Assembly: GCF_014652815.1 (NCBI RefSeq)
Contig: NZ_BMZN01000003.1
Location: forward strand, 327,429 to 391,428
From: Alcaligenes pakistanensis
GTDB lineage: Bacteria > Pseudomonadota > Gammaproteobacteria > Burkholderiales > Burkholderiaceae_B
Reading direction: 5' to 3'
DNA length: 64,000 bases
The first letter of the stretch is position 1, and each line of letters opens with the position of its first letter. This document shows, piece after piece, positions 49,647 to 59,075 of this stretch. Both the position numbers and the translations under genes were made by a program. A model generated the notes under the pieces. That model was not told the origin of the DNA. It searched no databases and saw nothing but the letters and a program-made list of their open reading frames with translations.

Positions 49647-50182
49647 GGAGTAGCCAAAGTCCAGGCAGAACTGTTGATGGCGTCCACCTGAAACGGACGG
49701 GCCAGCAAAGAGGTATCCAGGCGCAAACGCAAACGACCTTGGTATTCCTGGTCGTGGTCCAGATCAGCCACATAGGCCACGGCCCAGCCGCGGATATGTC
49801 GCAACATACCCAATGCATCATTCATGGAGGATTCGGGCAAAGACAGATCCCCGGTGCCTACACGCCACTGACGGGTCAGCGCGTTATAAACAACTCGCCA
49901 GGTCTGTTGCTCTTTAACAACGTTTTTATCAAACCAATACCAGCGAGGCTGAGCCAACTCCACTTCAACCGTGAAATACAGCGGCACCCCTTTCTCGGCA
50001 GCGGTACGTAATTCGGGACTTAACTCGAACTCGACATCAGCGTCGATATACAGTTTGTCGTCCCGAATACGGGGCTCGACCTTGACGACCCGCTCTCCCG
50101 ACGAAGCAACCGGCACGATCGTCGTAGCCGAGCTTAGCGCGCAGTTGAAAATCAGCAGAAAAGACAGAAAAACGCGCCACAT
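49598..50182 (-). CDS. DUF4390-family secreted protein
   Basis: The 194-residue protein has a signal peptide (MWRVFLSFLLIFNCALSSA) and a mature part rich in beta strands with VEFELSPELRTAAEKGVPLYF and PRWYWFDKNV, the features of DUF4390. Its function is unknown. It lies between rsmB and the NtrY-like kinase and overlaps the latter, an arrangement seen widely in betaproteobacteria, so it may act in the signal path sensed by the kinase. I chose the internal ATG at 50182 over a TTG eight codons upstream. Confidence 0.85.
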   Translation of the reverse strand: MWRVFLSFLLIFNCALSSATTIVPVASSGERVVKVEPRIRDDKLYIDADVEFELSPELRTAAEKGVPLYFTVEVELAQPRWYWFDKNVVKEQQTWRVVYNALTRQWRVGTGDLSLPESSMNDALGMLRHIRGWAVAYVADLDHDQEYQGRLRLRLDTSLLARPFQVDAINSSAWTLATPWKTFSFSVSVAEPQP

Positions 50183-50230
50183 CGTGATTAACCGCAAAAA
50201 GGACAAAGTCAGAGCCCTAATTGTGACAAG

Positions 50231-51580
50231 TCAAACCGGGCGCGTAAACAAGGCATAGAAAAAACCGTCGCCATCTGCCAGCGATCGTCCCGCAACGCCG
50301 GGCAAAATCTGACCGGGAGAGTCCAAGAGCTGCGCATCGGGGTGACGGGCCAAAAATGCCTCGACCTGTTCCTGCCCCTCTGCCGGGAAAATCGAGCAGG
50401 TCGAATACAGGAAATGCCCACCGGGTCGCAAAGTGGACCACAAGGCATCCAGTATAGAGCCTTGCAAACGTGCGGTATCGGCAATGTCCGATTCGCGGCG
50501 CAACCAGCGAATATCAGGGTGACGACGCACAATTCCCGAAGCGGTGCAGGGCACGTCAGCCAAAATAGCGTCAAAGGGCTGACCATCCCACCACTGCGCA
50601 GGACGTGCCGCATCACCGCGTTTAAGCTGCACTTTGTCGCTTTCTAGACCTAGACGACGCAGGTTATGGCCCACACGCTCCAGACGCTCGCCGTCCGAAT
50701 CCAGTGCCAACAAAGAAACATCGGCCTGTTCCAGCAGATGTGCCGCCTTGCCGCCGGGTGCCGCGCAGGCATCCAGCACCCGCATACCGTCTTGAACCGG
50801 CAAGAGCAGCCCGGCTTGCTGAGCCGACCAGTCCTGTACCGACCACCAGCCCAGATCAAAGCCTGGAATCGCCTGCACAGGCATAGCCTTGTCCAGCGTG
50901 ACGGCACCAATCCCAGGACTGCTGGAGGCAATACCCGCTTCCGTCAGCACGGACTGCAAACGCTCAACCGAGCAACGACGCTGGTTAACACGCAAGGTCA
51001 ACGGACCAGGACGATTGGACGCCTGCAACAAGACTTCCCAGTCACGCGGGTAAGCGCGACGCAATTCCTTGACCCACCAGCCAGGGTGGTTCCAACGGGC
51101 CTCTGGACGGCTTTCCACCTGGGACAGCACCATCTGGCGCTCGCGTGTGAAGCGGCGCAGCACCCCATTGACCAAACCCTTGGACAACCGCAGAGCCGCC
51201 TGGCTATCCGCCGCCCGCACAGCCTGATCCACCACTGTGTGTACGGCGTAAACCGGTACATCAGGGCGATCCTCAAAGGCCTTGGCATCCTCTTGAACGC
51301 GCATGGCCGTATCCAGCAAGGCCAGCGACACCAGCAACAGGGCATCGAGCCAGCTATTGCTGGGTTGACGTGGCACCAGCGTGACACGAATCTGACGGGC
51401 ATGGCCCAAACGGCGCAAAACGTGAAAGCTGATGGATTGCACCGCGGCACGGGCAGGCGCTGGCGTAGCAGCCAGACTTTCAGTCAGGGATTTGCCTGCC
51501 AGCACGCCTTCAATATTGCGCGCGCTCAGCAGCATGATTTCGGACAGGGGCAAGGAGGGGGAAAGATGTGTGTCGGACAC
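50231..51580 (-). CDS. rsmB: 16S rRNA (cytosine-967-C5)-methyltransferase
   Basis: RsmB methylates C967 of 16S rRNA. The protein has an N-terminal NusB-like helical domain (LTESLAATPAPARAAVQSISFHVLRRLG), then a SAM fold with VLDACAAPGGKAAHLL, DVPCTASG (catalytic Cys) and LYSTCSIFPAEG (second Cys). The start is uncertain: GTG at 51580 gives 449 residues and keeps LPLSEIMLLSARN, as in related proteins, while an ATG within that stretch would be about 16 codons shorter. It is divergent from rimO. Confidence 0.92.
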   Translation of the reverse strand: MSDTHLSPSLPLSEIMLLSARNIEGVLAGKSLTESLAATPAPARAAVQSISFHVLRRLGHARQIRVTLVPRQPSNSWLDALLLVSLALLDTAMRVQEDAKAFEDRPDVPVYAVHTVVDQAVRAADSQAALRLSKGLVNGVLRRFTRERQMVLSQVESRPEARWNHPGWWVKELRRAYPRDWEVLLQASNRPGPLTLRVNQRRCSVERLQSVLTEAGIASSSPGIGAVTLDKAMPVQAIPGFDLGWWSVQDWSAQQAGLLLPVQDGMRVLDACAAPGGKAAHLLEQADVSLLALDSDGERLERVGHNLRRLGLESDKVQLKRGDAARPAQWWDGQPFDAILADVPCTASGIVRRHPDIRWLRRESDIADTARLQGSILDALWSTLRPGGHFLYSTCSIFPAEGQEQVEAFLARHPDAQLLDSPGQILPGVAGRSLADGDGFFYALFTRPV

Positions 51581-51739
51581 AGGACAACCGCTAGAAAAGA
51601 AAAATATGACTGCGACTGTAGCACTATTTGTCGTATTAACCGGGCCCAGACCGACAAGATACGTACGCATCCGGGCATGCAGCGGTAAAATCAAGCCAAT
51701 TTCCCAATTTCGAGCCCTCAAGCTCCAGAAGGACCCTCT

Positions 51740-53059
51740 ATGAGCGCCCCAAAAGTCGGATTCGTGAGCCTGGGTTGTCCCAAGGCCCTGGTCGATTCCG
51801 AACGAATTCTTACTCAGCTGCGTACCGACGGCTATCAAATCACCCCTAACTACGACAATGCGGATGTGGTGGTGGTTAATACCTGTGGTTTTATCGACAG
51901 CGCCAAGGCCGAATCGCTGGAAGCGATTGGCGAAGCTCTGGCTGAAAACGGCCGCGTTATTGTCACCGGCTGTATGGGTGTGGATGAAGGGCTGATCCGT
52001 GAGGTGCATCCCTCCGTTCTATCAGTTAGCGGCCCCCAGCAGTACGAGCAGGTATTGCGCGCCGTGCGTGAAGCCGCCCCGCCCTCGCTGGATCACAATC
52101 CCTATATTGATCTGGTGCCCCCACAAGGCATCAAACTGACCCCGCGCCATTACGCCTACTTGAAGATTTCCGAAGGCTGTAATCACAGCTGCAGCTTCTG
52201 TATCATCCCGTCCATGCGCGGCAAGCTCGTCAGCCGCCCTGTAGGCGACGTTCTGGGCGAGGCCGAGCGTCTGGTCAAGGCCGGCGTCAAAGAGCTGCTG
52301 GTGATCTCTCAGGACACCAGCGCCTACGGTGTAGATATTCGTCAGCGCACCGGCTTTTGGAATGGCCGCCCCGTCAAGAGCAGCATGCTGGACCTGAGCG
52401 CCGCCTTGTCTGAACTAGGCGCTTGGGTACGTTTGCACTACGTCTACCCTTACCCGCACGTAGACAACATCATTCCACTGATGGCTGAAGGCAAAGTGCT
52501 GCCTTACCTGGATATTCCCTTCCAGCACGCCAGCCCCTCGGTGTTGCGCGCCATGAAGCGCCCTGCCTTTGAAGACCGCACCCTGTCGCGCGTTAAACAA
52601 TGGCGTCAGGATTGCCCCGATCTGACCATCCGCTCCACTTTTATCGTCGGTTTCCCCGGCGAGACCGAAGACGACTTCAAATACCTGCTGGACTGGATGA
52701 GCGAAGCCCAACTGGATCGTGTGGGTTGCTTCCAGTATTCGCCCGTTGAAGGCGCCCCCGCCAACAAGCTCGATGGCATCGTCCCCGACGAAGTCAAACA
52801 AGAACGTTGGGAGCGTTTCATGGAACATCAACAAGCTATTTCCTCTGCCCGCTTGGCTGCCAAGGTAGGCCGGGAAGTGGACGTGCTGATTGATGAAATC
52901 GACGAAGACGGCGATGCCGTTGGCCGCTCCAGCGCCGACGCCCCTGAAATTGATGGCAACGTTTTCATCACCAGTGAACAAAAACTGGAACCCGGCCAAA
53001 TGGTGCGCGTGCGCATTACGGATTCCAGTGAGTACGATTTATTTGGTGAGCAGATTTAA
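51740..53059 (+). CDS. rimO: Ribosomal protein S12 methylthiotransferase RimO
   Basis: RimO adds a methylthio group to Asp88 of ribosomal protein S12. The 439-residue radical-SAM enzyme has the N-terminal MTTase domain with Cys in [16 protein letters not shown] and TGCMG, the radical-SAM motif CNHSCSFC, and a C-terminal TRAM domain ([11 protein letters not shown]). All six cluster cysteines are present. A ribosome binding site (AAGGA) precedes the ATG. Confidence 0.96.
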   Translation: MSAPKVGFVSLGCPKALVDSERILTQLRTDGYQITPNYDNADVVVVNTCGFIDSAKAESLEAIGEALAENGRVIVTGCMGVDEGLIREVHPSVLSVSGPQQYEQVLRAVREAAPPSLDHNPYIDLVPPQGIKLTPRHYAYLKISEGCNHSCSFCIIPSMRGKLVSRPVGDVLGEAERLVKAGVKELLVISQDTSAYGVDIRQRTGFWNGRPVKSSMLDLSAALSELGAWVRLHYVYPYPHVDNIIPLMAEGKVLPYLDIPFQHASPSVLRAMKRPAFEDRTLSRVKQWRQDCPDLTIRSTFIVGFPGETEDDFKYLLDWMSEAQLDRVGCFQYSPVEGAPANKLDGIVPDEVKQERWERFMEHQQAISSARLAAKVGREVDVLIDEIDEDGDAVGRSSADAPEIDGNVFITSEQKLEPGQMVRVRITDSSEYDLFGEQI

Positions 53060-53223
53060 CCCCAGGCTAGTCCTGATAACCTGATCCAGACAGTGCAGCC
53101 ACAATGGCCGCACTGGCAGTTACACGCCACGCTGCCATCACCTTCCCTCTTTTCATACGTCCTTTCTGCCCATCCCTCCTAATGAGGTCATGGGCAAAAA
53201 AGCACATTACCCAAGGATCTTTC

Positions 53224-53748
53224 ATGCCTATCTACCAATTAGATCAATTCGCCCCCGAAATCGACGACAGCAGCTTTGTTGCCGCAGAGGCCACCCTGAT
53301 TGGCAAGGTTGTATTAAAAGAGCAAAGCAGTGTCTGGCCCGGCGCCGTCATCCGTGGTGACAACGAAACCATTACCGTGGGCGTAGGCTCGAACGTGCAA
53401 GAAGGTGCAGTGCTGCATACCGATCCCGGCTATCCCCTGGATATTGGCGACCACGTCACCATCGGCCACCAAGCCATGTTGCATGGCTGTACTGTGGGTG
53501 AAGGCTCCCTGATCGGCATTCAGGCTGTAGTCCTGAATGGTGCTGTCATCGGCCGAGACAGCCTGGTTGGCGCTGGCGCTTTAGTTACTGAAGGCAAGGT
53601 CTTTCCCGAACGCAGCTTAATCATTGGTTCCCCCGCAAAAGCAGTACGCAGCCTAAGTGATGAGGACATCGCCAAACTGCGTCACAATGCACAGGTCTAC
53701 GCGGAACGCGGCGGCCATTACAAAACCGCTTTGAAGCGCCTGGATTAA
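53224..53748 (+). CDS. Gamma-carbonic-anhydrase-like hexapeptide-repeat protein (YrdA family)
   Basis: The 174-residue protein is a left-handed beta-helix of hexapeptide repeats, with SVWPGAVIRGDNETITVGVGSNVQEG and metal-binding histidines in DHVTIGHQAMLHGC. Relatives bind zinc, but carbonic anhydrase activity is not shown for most. I chose the ATG at 53224 with AGGA upstream. It is followed by galE after 36 bases; a shared transcript is possible. Confidence 0.9.
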   Translation: MPIYQLDQFAPEIDDSSFVAAEATLIGKVVLKEQSSVWPGAVIRGDNETITVGVGSNVQEGAVLHTDPGYPLDIGDHVTIGHQAMLHGCTVGEGSLIGIQAVVLNGAVIGRDSLVGAGALVTEGKVFPERSLIIGSPAKAVRSLSDEDIAKLRHNAQVYAERGGHYKTALKRLD

Positions 53749-53784
53749 ATCATCTTTTCAACGTGCTTTTAACTGGAAAGACCC

Positions 53785-54792
53785 ATGCCCCAAACCATTC
53801 TTGTAACTGGCGGTACCGGCTTTATCGGCTCTCACACCTGTGTTGAGCTGATTGGCCACGGTTATCAGGTTCTGATCCTGGATAACTTGAGCAATAGCCA
53901 CAAAAATGTCCTGAATGCCATCAAGCAAATCACCGGCACTCAACCCGATTTCATTGAAGGTGATATCCGGGACCGCGCCTTGCTCGATAGTATTTTCAAA
54001 CAGCACACTATTGCCGCCGTGATCCATTTTGCGGGTTTGAAAGCGGTCGGCGAATCGGTGGCCCAGCCGCTCAAGTACTACGATAACAACCTCACCGGCA
54101 CACTGACTTTGATGCAGGCCATGCAACAAGCCAATGTACGCAGCCTGGTTTTTTCGTCCTCAGCCACGGTGTATGGCGACCCCCAGCAGTTGCCTATCCC
54201 TGAAACACATCCATTGTCGGCGACCAATACCTATGGTCATACCAAACTGGTGCTGGAACAAGCCATGGGCAACCTTTACCAGAGCGAAGCCGGTTGGCGT
54301 ATTGGCTTGCTGCGCTACTTCAACCCTGTCGGCGCCCACGAATCGGGATTGATTGGCGAAGCCCCACAAGGCATCCCCAATAACTTGATGCCCTATATTG
54401 CCCAAGTCGCCACCGGACAACGAGAACAAGTACAAGTCTTCGGCCACGACTACGACACACCCGATGGCACCGGCGTGCGGGACTACATCCATGTCAGCGA
54501 TTTGGCCAAAGGCCACGTTGCCGCCTTGGAGCATCTTCAAGCCAAAGACAGCGAACTGCTGACTGTCAACTTAGGGACGGGCCAAGGCTATTCCGTGCTG
54601 GATATGATTGCCGCTTTTTCACGCAGTTGTGGCCACGCCATTCCCTATAATCTGGTTCCCCGTCGTCCTGGCGACATTGCCGCTTGCTGGGCAGACACCC
54701 AAAAAGCGCGTGAAACCCTGGGTTGGGAAGCTGAAAAAGGCATTCAGGAAATGTGCGACGACGCCTGGCGCTGGCAATCCGGCCGCTCCTGA
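53785..54792 (+). CDS. galE: UDP-glucose 4-epimerase
   Basis: GalE interconverts UDP-glucose and UDP-galactose for surface polysaccharide. The 335-residue SDR protein has the NAD motif VTGGTGFIGSHT, SSSATVYGD with the catalytic Ser/Thr, the YGHTK catalytic Tyr and Lys, and the C-terminal GDIAACWADTQKARETLGW. It lies some 8 kb from the polysaccharide genes at the end of the window. A long hairpin follows the stop. Confidence 0.94.
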   Translation: MPQTILVTGGTGFIGSHTCVELIGHGYQVLILDNLSNSHKNVLNAIKQITGTQPDFIEGDIRDRALLDSIFKQHTIAAVIHFAGLKAVGESVAQPLKYYDNNLTGTLTLMQAMQQANVRSLVFSSSATVYGDPQQLPIPETHPLSATNTYGHTKLVLEQAMGNLYQSEAGWRIGLLRYFNPVGAHESGLIGEAPQGIPNNLMPYIAQVATGQREQVQVFGHDYDTPDGTGVRDYIHVSDLAKGHVAALEHLQAKDSELLTVNLGTGQGYSVLDMIAAFSRSCGHAIPYNLVPRRPGDIAACWADTQKARETLGWEAEKGIQEMCDDAWRWQSGRS

Positions 54793-54804
54793 TCATCCCG
54801 TTCC

Positions 54805-54827
54805 TGCCATCGCCGTTGGCGATGGCA
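54805..54827 (+). terminator. Perfect hairpin after galE without T tract
   Basis: TGCCATCGCC pairs with GGCGATGGCA around a GTT loop, 12 bases after the galE stop. No T run follows, so it may protect the 3' end or be a weak terminator. Confidence 0.45.
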
Positions 54828-54845
54828 CGTTGACAGATGATTGAT

Positions 54846-54873
54846 TTGCAAGGAAGAACACGGGTCCTAGAAT
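54846..54873 (+). promoter_or_regulatory. Putative promoter of the maleate isomerase gene
   Basis: TTGCAA and TAGAAT are 16 bases apart, with the ATG 41 bases downstream. Moderate match only. Confidence 0.35.
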
Positions 54874-54914
54874 GAAGGCGTCAATCTAAAAACCACCTTC
54901 AGAGACAGATACTT

Positions 54915-55676
54915 ATGAAAACCTACCGCATCGGCCAGATCGTTCCCAGCTCCAACACCACCATGGAAACCGAGATTCCTGCCATGTTGCAGGCTCGTTA
55001 TGCCGAGTTTCCTGAAGAGCGCTTCACGTTCCACTCCTCGCGCATGCGCATGATGCAGGTGACCCCTGAAGAGTTGAAAGCCATGGACATCGCCAGCGAC
55101 CGTTGTGCCGTTGAGCTGGCCGACGCTCGCATGAACGTGATGGCCTACGCTTGCCTGGTGGCCATCATGGCCCAAGGCGACGGTTACCACCGCGCCTCGC
55201 AAGCCCGTCTGCAAAACACCGTTAAAGAAAACGGCGTGGAAATTCCTGTACTGAGCTCGGCCGGAGCCCTGGTCGATACGCTGAAAGAATTCGGCTACAA
55301 GAAAGTGTCCATCATCACTCCTTACATGAAGCCACTGACCAAGCGCGTGGCCGACTACATCGAAGCTGAGGGCATTGAAGTTCAAGACTCCATCAGCCTG
55401 GAAGTGTCGGACAACCTGGAAGTTGGCCTGCTGAACCCAGAGAACCTGCTGGAGCACGTCAAGCGCCTGAACCACGACGGCGTGGACGCTGTCATTCTGT
55501 CCGCTTGCGTGCAGATGCCTTCCCTGCCAGCCATCCAGCGCGCTCAAGACCAGATCGGCAAGCCCGTTCTGTCCGCCGCTGTTTGCACCGTGTACCAAAT
55601 GCTCAAGACCCTGGGTCTGGAAACCCGCGTACCTAACGCTGGTCACATCCTGTCGGGCGCCAAGCCACAAGCCTAA
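54915..55676 (+). CDS. maiA: Maleate cis-trans isomerase
   Basis: The 253-residue enzyme of the Asp/Glu racemase superfamily converts maleate to fumarate, the last step of nicotinate degradation by the maleamate route. The two catalytic cysteines are at Cys80 (MAYACLVAI) and Cys198 (LSACVQMPS), the positions I recall for the Alcaligenes faecalis enzyme. The other genes of nicotinate breakdown are not in the window, so it may serve uptake of external maleate, or the pathway may lie elsewhere. It has its own terminator and is followed by a LysR regulator. Confidence 0.93.
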   Translation: MKTYRIGQIVPSSNTTMETEIPAMLQARYAEFPEERFTFHSSRMRMMQVTPEELKAMDIASDRCAVELADARMNVMAYACLVAIMAQGDGYHRASQARLQNTVKENGVEIPVLSSAGALVDTLKEFGYKKVSIITPYMKPLTKRVADYIEAEGIEVQDSISLEVSDNLEVGLLNPENLLEHVKRLNHDGVDAVILSACVQMPSLPAIQRAQDQIGKPVLSAAVCTVYQMLKTLGLETRVPNAGHILSGAKPQA

Positions 55677-55698
55677 TCAATCAGGCTTAGCAGTACAC

Positions 55699-55733
55699 AG
55701 CCCTGCCAACCTTATGTTGGCAGGGCTTTTTTA
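55699..55733 (+). terminator. Intrinsic terminator after the maleate isomerase gene
   Basis: A perfect 12-bp stem (AGCCCTGCCAAC with GTTGGCAGGGCT) around CTTAT is followed by six T. Confidence 0.92.
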
Positions 55734-55985
55734 TGCTTAGGCGTCATCACAGCGTGCGGTAAAAAACGTAGTTGTGCAGGCTCATAAACGGACACCAAAC
55801 CACGGATGGCCGTTCGTTATCGATACAGACTGATGACACCTTCTGCCACGACATCCAGATGGGTATAGGTGTAGACGCAACGTGAAATAACCAGCGGGGC
55901 CGTTTATAGCTTAGGACGATGATTCTCCCCGCTGCCACCGTCACCCCATGTGCAGATAAGCAAAAAAAAGCGATATGATGCCTGC

Positions 55986-56873
55986 ATGAAATTGGACCTT
56001 CTGACCCTCAAACTGTTTGTCCGGATCCTGGAAGAAGGCACGATCAGCCAAGCCGCTGAACGTGAGCATATTGCTGCCGCGGCAGTCAGCCGGCGAATTG
56101 CTGATCTGGAGCAGTCTCTAAATACGACGCTACTGCTGCGCACCAACAAGGGGGTCAGCCCGACGGCGGCGGGCCTGGAGCTGCTGTACCGATCACGGGC
56201 CTTGCTCAACAGCGCCCAAGAAATCGAGACTCGCCTGCAAGCGTACTCACAAGGCCAACAAGGCTTGGTGCACATACTGGCCAATACCTCGGCAATCTCA
56301 CAGTTTCTGGCAGAGCCCTTGGGGCAATTTGGACGCCTGCATCCTGCTATTCCTCTGCAACTGGAAGAGCAAACCAGCCTGGATATTATTCGTGCTCTGG
56401 CTGAGGGCAAGGCCGATCTGGGAGTTTTTACCCGTCTACCCTACGCCGCCGATATTGAGGCCTACCCGTTTCGCAGTGACAAGCTGGTAGTGCTGGTGCC
56501 CAACAGGCACCCCTTGGCTCAGCATGAGAAGGTACGTTTCGAACAAACTCTGGAACATGAGCAGATCACCCTACTGACAGGGACGCAACTGCATTACCAG
56601 ATCACCAAAACCGCCATGGAAGCCAACCGTTCGGTGCGTATCCGTACCGAGGTCTCGGGCTATGACGCGATGTGTTTATTGATTAATGCCGGCATGGGCA
56701 TTGGCATCTTGCCCCGCAAAAGCGCCAGCATTTATCAGATCCCCAATACGCGCGTCATTGAGCTGGAGGAAGAATGGAGTCAGCGAGAAATTCTGATCGG
56801 CGTGCGCCGCCGTAATGACTTGCAACCCAGCGCCGAAACCTTACTCAGCTTCCTGCTCGACAGCGGAGCCTAA
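55986..56873 (+). CDS. LysR-family transcriptional regulator
   Basis: The 295-residue protein has an N-terminal winged helix (TLKLFVRILEEGTISQAAEREHIAAAAVSRRIADLEQ in two halves) and a type 2 periplasmic-binding-like effector domain (LGVFTRLPYAADIEAYPF, LLINAGMGIGILPRK). I chose the ATG at 55986. It follows maiA on the same strand but beyond a terminator, and it is convergent with the aldolase gene. The upstream 250 bases hold no gene. Its target could be maiA, the aldolase or distant genes. Confidence 0.9.
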   Translation: MKLDLLTLKLFVRILEEGTISQAAEREHIAAAAVSRRIADLEQSLNTTLLLRTNKGVSPTAAGLELLYRSRALLNSAQEIETRLQAYSQGQQGLVHILANTSAISQFLAEPLGQFGRLHPAIPLQLEEQTSLDIIRALAEGKADLGVFTRLPYAADIEAYPFRSDKLVVLVPNRHPLAQHEKVRFEQTLEHEQITLLTGTQLHYQITKTAMEANRSVRIRTEVSGYDAMCLLINAGMGIGILPRKSASIYQIPNTRVIELEEEWSQREILIGVRRRNDLQPSAETLLSFLLDSGA

Positions 56874-56993
56874 GAAAGCAGGCCTTGGCCGATGGGACAG
56901 CCAAGACCATGTACTTATAAAAACGCCCTGTCTTTCAAGGCACTGGGCACACCGCTTGGCCTGCGCCACAAGAAGCCAGGTTAACAAGGCACC

Positions 56994-57800
56994 TCAATAA
57001 GCAGCACCCGGCTGTGCAACAGGCACTACAACTTCATCCTTGAATTGACCAAGCAAAGCCGTTGCTGCCTGTCGCAACAAAACCGCATCCACGCCTACGG
57101 CCACAAACAAGGCTCCTAGGGAGAGATAGTGATGAGCCGCCTCGACATTCGCCTGCAGAATCCCGGGCGCTTTACCAGCCCTACGAATACGAACAATCGC
57201 ATCCTCAATGGCTGACAAGACGTCTGGATGGCCCGGCTCGGTTAGATACCCCATACTGGCTGCCAAATCTGCCGGGCCGATAAAAATACCATCCACTCCT
57301 TCTACCGCCAGAATCTCGTCCAGATTATCCAGGGCCTCGCGAGTTTCCACCTGACAGAGCACACACATCTCCTGGTTGGCTCGCTCCAGATAGTCCGGCG
57401 TCGCCCCCCAGCGAGCTGCTCGCGCCAAGGCTGCACCCACACCACGAATGCCCTCGGGGGGATAACGCACGGCGGCTACAGCAGCCTGAGCCTGCCCGGC
57501 ATTCTGCACCATAGGAATCAAGAGGTTCTGCGCCCCCATATCCAGCAGCATCTTGATCTGCACAGGATCATTCCAGCTGGGGCGCACAATCGGAGCAATG
57601 GGGTGCGCCGCCACAGCCTGCAATTGCGCCAGTAAAGTCTGCACCGTATTGGGGACATGCTCGCCGTCCAGCAGTATCCAGTCGTACCCCAAACCCGCGC
57701 ACAGATCGGCGACATAGGGACTAGCCAGACCATGCCATAAACCAATTTGAGTTTTACCCTGCTGCAAAGCCTGCTTGAACGCATTGACCGGATGCTGCAT
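56994..57800 (-). CDS. HpcH/HpaI-family aldolase
   Basis: The 268-residue class II aldolase has the features of HpcH/Hpa[29 protein letters not shown], the metal-binding Glu in [11 protein letters not shown] and Asp in [12 protein letters not shown], and PPEGIRGVG. Members split 2-keto-3-deoxy or 4-hydroxy-2-oxo acids to pyruvate or related products. I chose the ATG at 57800 with GGGAGAAG before it. The substrate cannot be assigned, since no other pathway gene is adjacent. Confidence 0.9.
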   Translation of the reverse strand: MQHPVNAFKQALQQGKTQIGLWHGLASPYVADLCAGLGYDWILLDGEHVPNTVQTLLAQLQAVAAHPIAPIVRPSWNDPVQIKMLLDMGAQNLLIPMVQNAGQAQAAVAAVRYPPEGIRGVGAALARAARWGATPDYLERANQEMCVLCQVETREALDNLDEILAVEGVDGIFIGPADLAASMGYLTEPGHPDVLSAIEDAIVRIRRAGKAPGILQANVEAAHHYLSLGALFVAVGVDAVLLRQAATALLGQFKDEVVVPVAQPGAAY

Positions 57801-57897
57801 GTCTTCTCCCTTTTTATCCTTAGGCATCAAACACTCAGTGTAAGGCGATCCTCTATCGGGCAAACGCCAAAAAGAAACCAGCCCCTCAACCAGGAGG

Positions 57898-58092
57898 CTA
57901 AGCAGCCTTTTGCAGCTTATGAAACATGAGTACCGCACTCAAGGAAAGCCCCGACACCAGCAATGCGGCCACTGGCAATAAGCTGAGCGATTGCTCCGGG
58001 AACACATAAGCCAGCAAAGGGAACGCGTAGACAGCGGGCATACGCATCTTAAACAGACGGAGTAAGCCCCACATCAGCAATATATCGATCAC
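57898..58092 (-). CDS. Small hydrophobic membrane protein, unknown function
   Basis: The 64-codon frame starts with GTG at 58092 (an ATG lies six codons in) and encodes two likely membrane helices (residues 17-31 and 36-57). I recognise no family. AGGAAGG lies about 14 bases before the GTG. The next 240 bases up to the ABC cluster contain no gene that I can support. The frame could be real or chance. Confidence 0.45.
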   Translation of the reverse strand: MIDILLMWGLLRLFKMRMPAVYAFPLLAYVFPEQSLSLLPVAALLVSGLSLSAVLMFHKLQKAA

Positions 58093-58331
58093 AACGACCA
58101 GCCTTCCTGGCGTGGCGTGAGTGTGCCTAGCTGCATGATGGAACCCTTACAAAACAACTAACTGCAACCCTGTTTCCAGGTAGTTGCTATATCAAAAACT
58201 GTAGTCTCAAGCTTCCCCTTATAGGAAGGTCAAACACACAGATTGCTATGCACAGTTAATTGCCCTGACAACGCTCAGGATTGCAGCGGCGTTTACGGCG
58301 AAGGAGTTTTACAGAATGAAGATGGGTAAGA

Positions 58332-59075
58332 CTACAGAGCTTGGCCAACCTCTTTGACCAACTCCCCAAAGCGGGCCGTATTACGGTCTCTGGGGCGGGG
58401 CAGATCAATTTCGATCCGGGCACTAACGCCAGCTGGGCTCCCCCCTAATACGATGACGGTATCCGCCAAAAACACCGCTTCATCAATATCGTGAGTCACA
58501 AACAAAACCGCTGCTGAACTGCGCTGCCAAACCTGCACCAGCTCGTCCTGCAAAGCCTGACGGGTTAAGGCATCTACGGCAGAGAACGGCTCGTCCATCA
58601 ACAGTAAATCCGGTTGTACAGCCAAGGCCCGCGCAATACCCACACGCTGTACCTGACCACCCGACAATTGATGCGGCCAGCGATCCTTCAAATGCGCGAG
58701 ACCCACCTGATTCAACGCAGCCTCAACACGCTGCTCGCGCTCTTGCCGCGACAGACCCAAGCCTTCCAGGCCATAGGCCACATTAGCGGCAATACGTCGC
58801 CAAGGCAGTAAACGGCTGTCCTGAAACACAAAGGCGTTGGCCCGGCGGCCAGGACTGTCTTGCAGATTGGAGCGCAGGTGCCCAAAGCTGGGTTGACTCA
58901 AACCAGCAGCTGCACGCAACAAGGTGCTCTTACCTACCCCCGAGCCCCCCACAATGGCGACGAAATGCCCCGCCTGAACCTCCAGGTTCACATCACGAAT
59001 CACGGGCGCAGGCGAGCCGGGATACTGAAAACCAAATCCCTGGAATTGAATCAAGGCTGCCACTGGAGTACCCAT
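58332..59075 (-). CDS. ABC transporter ATPase (sulfonate/taurine/nitrate type, SsuB-like)
   Basis: The 247-residue ATPase has Walker A VGGSGVGKST, signature LSGGQVQRVGIARAL, Walker B LLLMDEPFSAVD, and FVTHDIDEAVFLAD, the wording of SsuB/TauB/NrtD proteins. It overlaps the permease gene by 25 bases and is the last gene of a three-gene importer. Import of a sulfonate is most likely. Confidence 0.9.
   Translation of the reverse strand: MGTPVAALIQFQGFGFQYPGSPAPVIRDVNLEVQAGHFVAIVGGSGVGKSTLLRAAAGLSQPSFGHLRSNLQDSPGRRANAFVFQDSRLLPWRRIAANVAYGLEGLGLSRQEREQRVEAALNQVGLAHLKDRWPHQLSGGQVQRVGIARALAVQPDLLLMDEPFSAVDALTRQALQDELVQVWQRSSAAVLFVTHDIDEAVFLADTVIVLGGSPAGVSARIEIDLPRPRDRNTARFGELVKEVGQAL

Noticed and set aside
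50666-51688. 340-codon plus-strand frame opposite rsmB
   Set aside because: It lies wholly over rsmB, whose methyltransferase motifs are clear.
51581-52009. N-terminal extension of the rsmB frame, running across the rimO start
   Set aside because: The extension has no similarity to the family and would overlap the start of rimO; a GTG at 51580 fits better.
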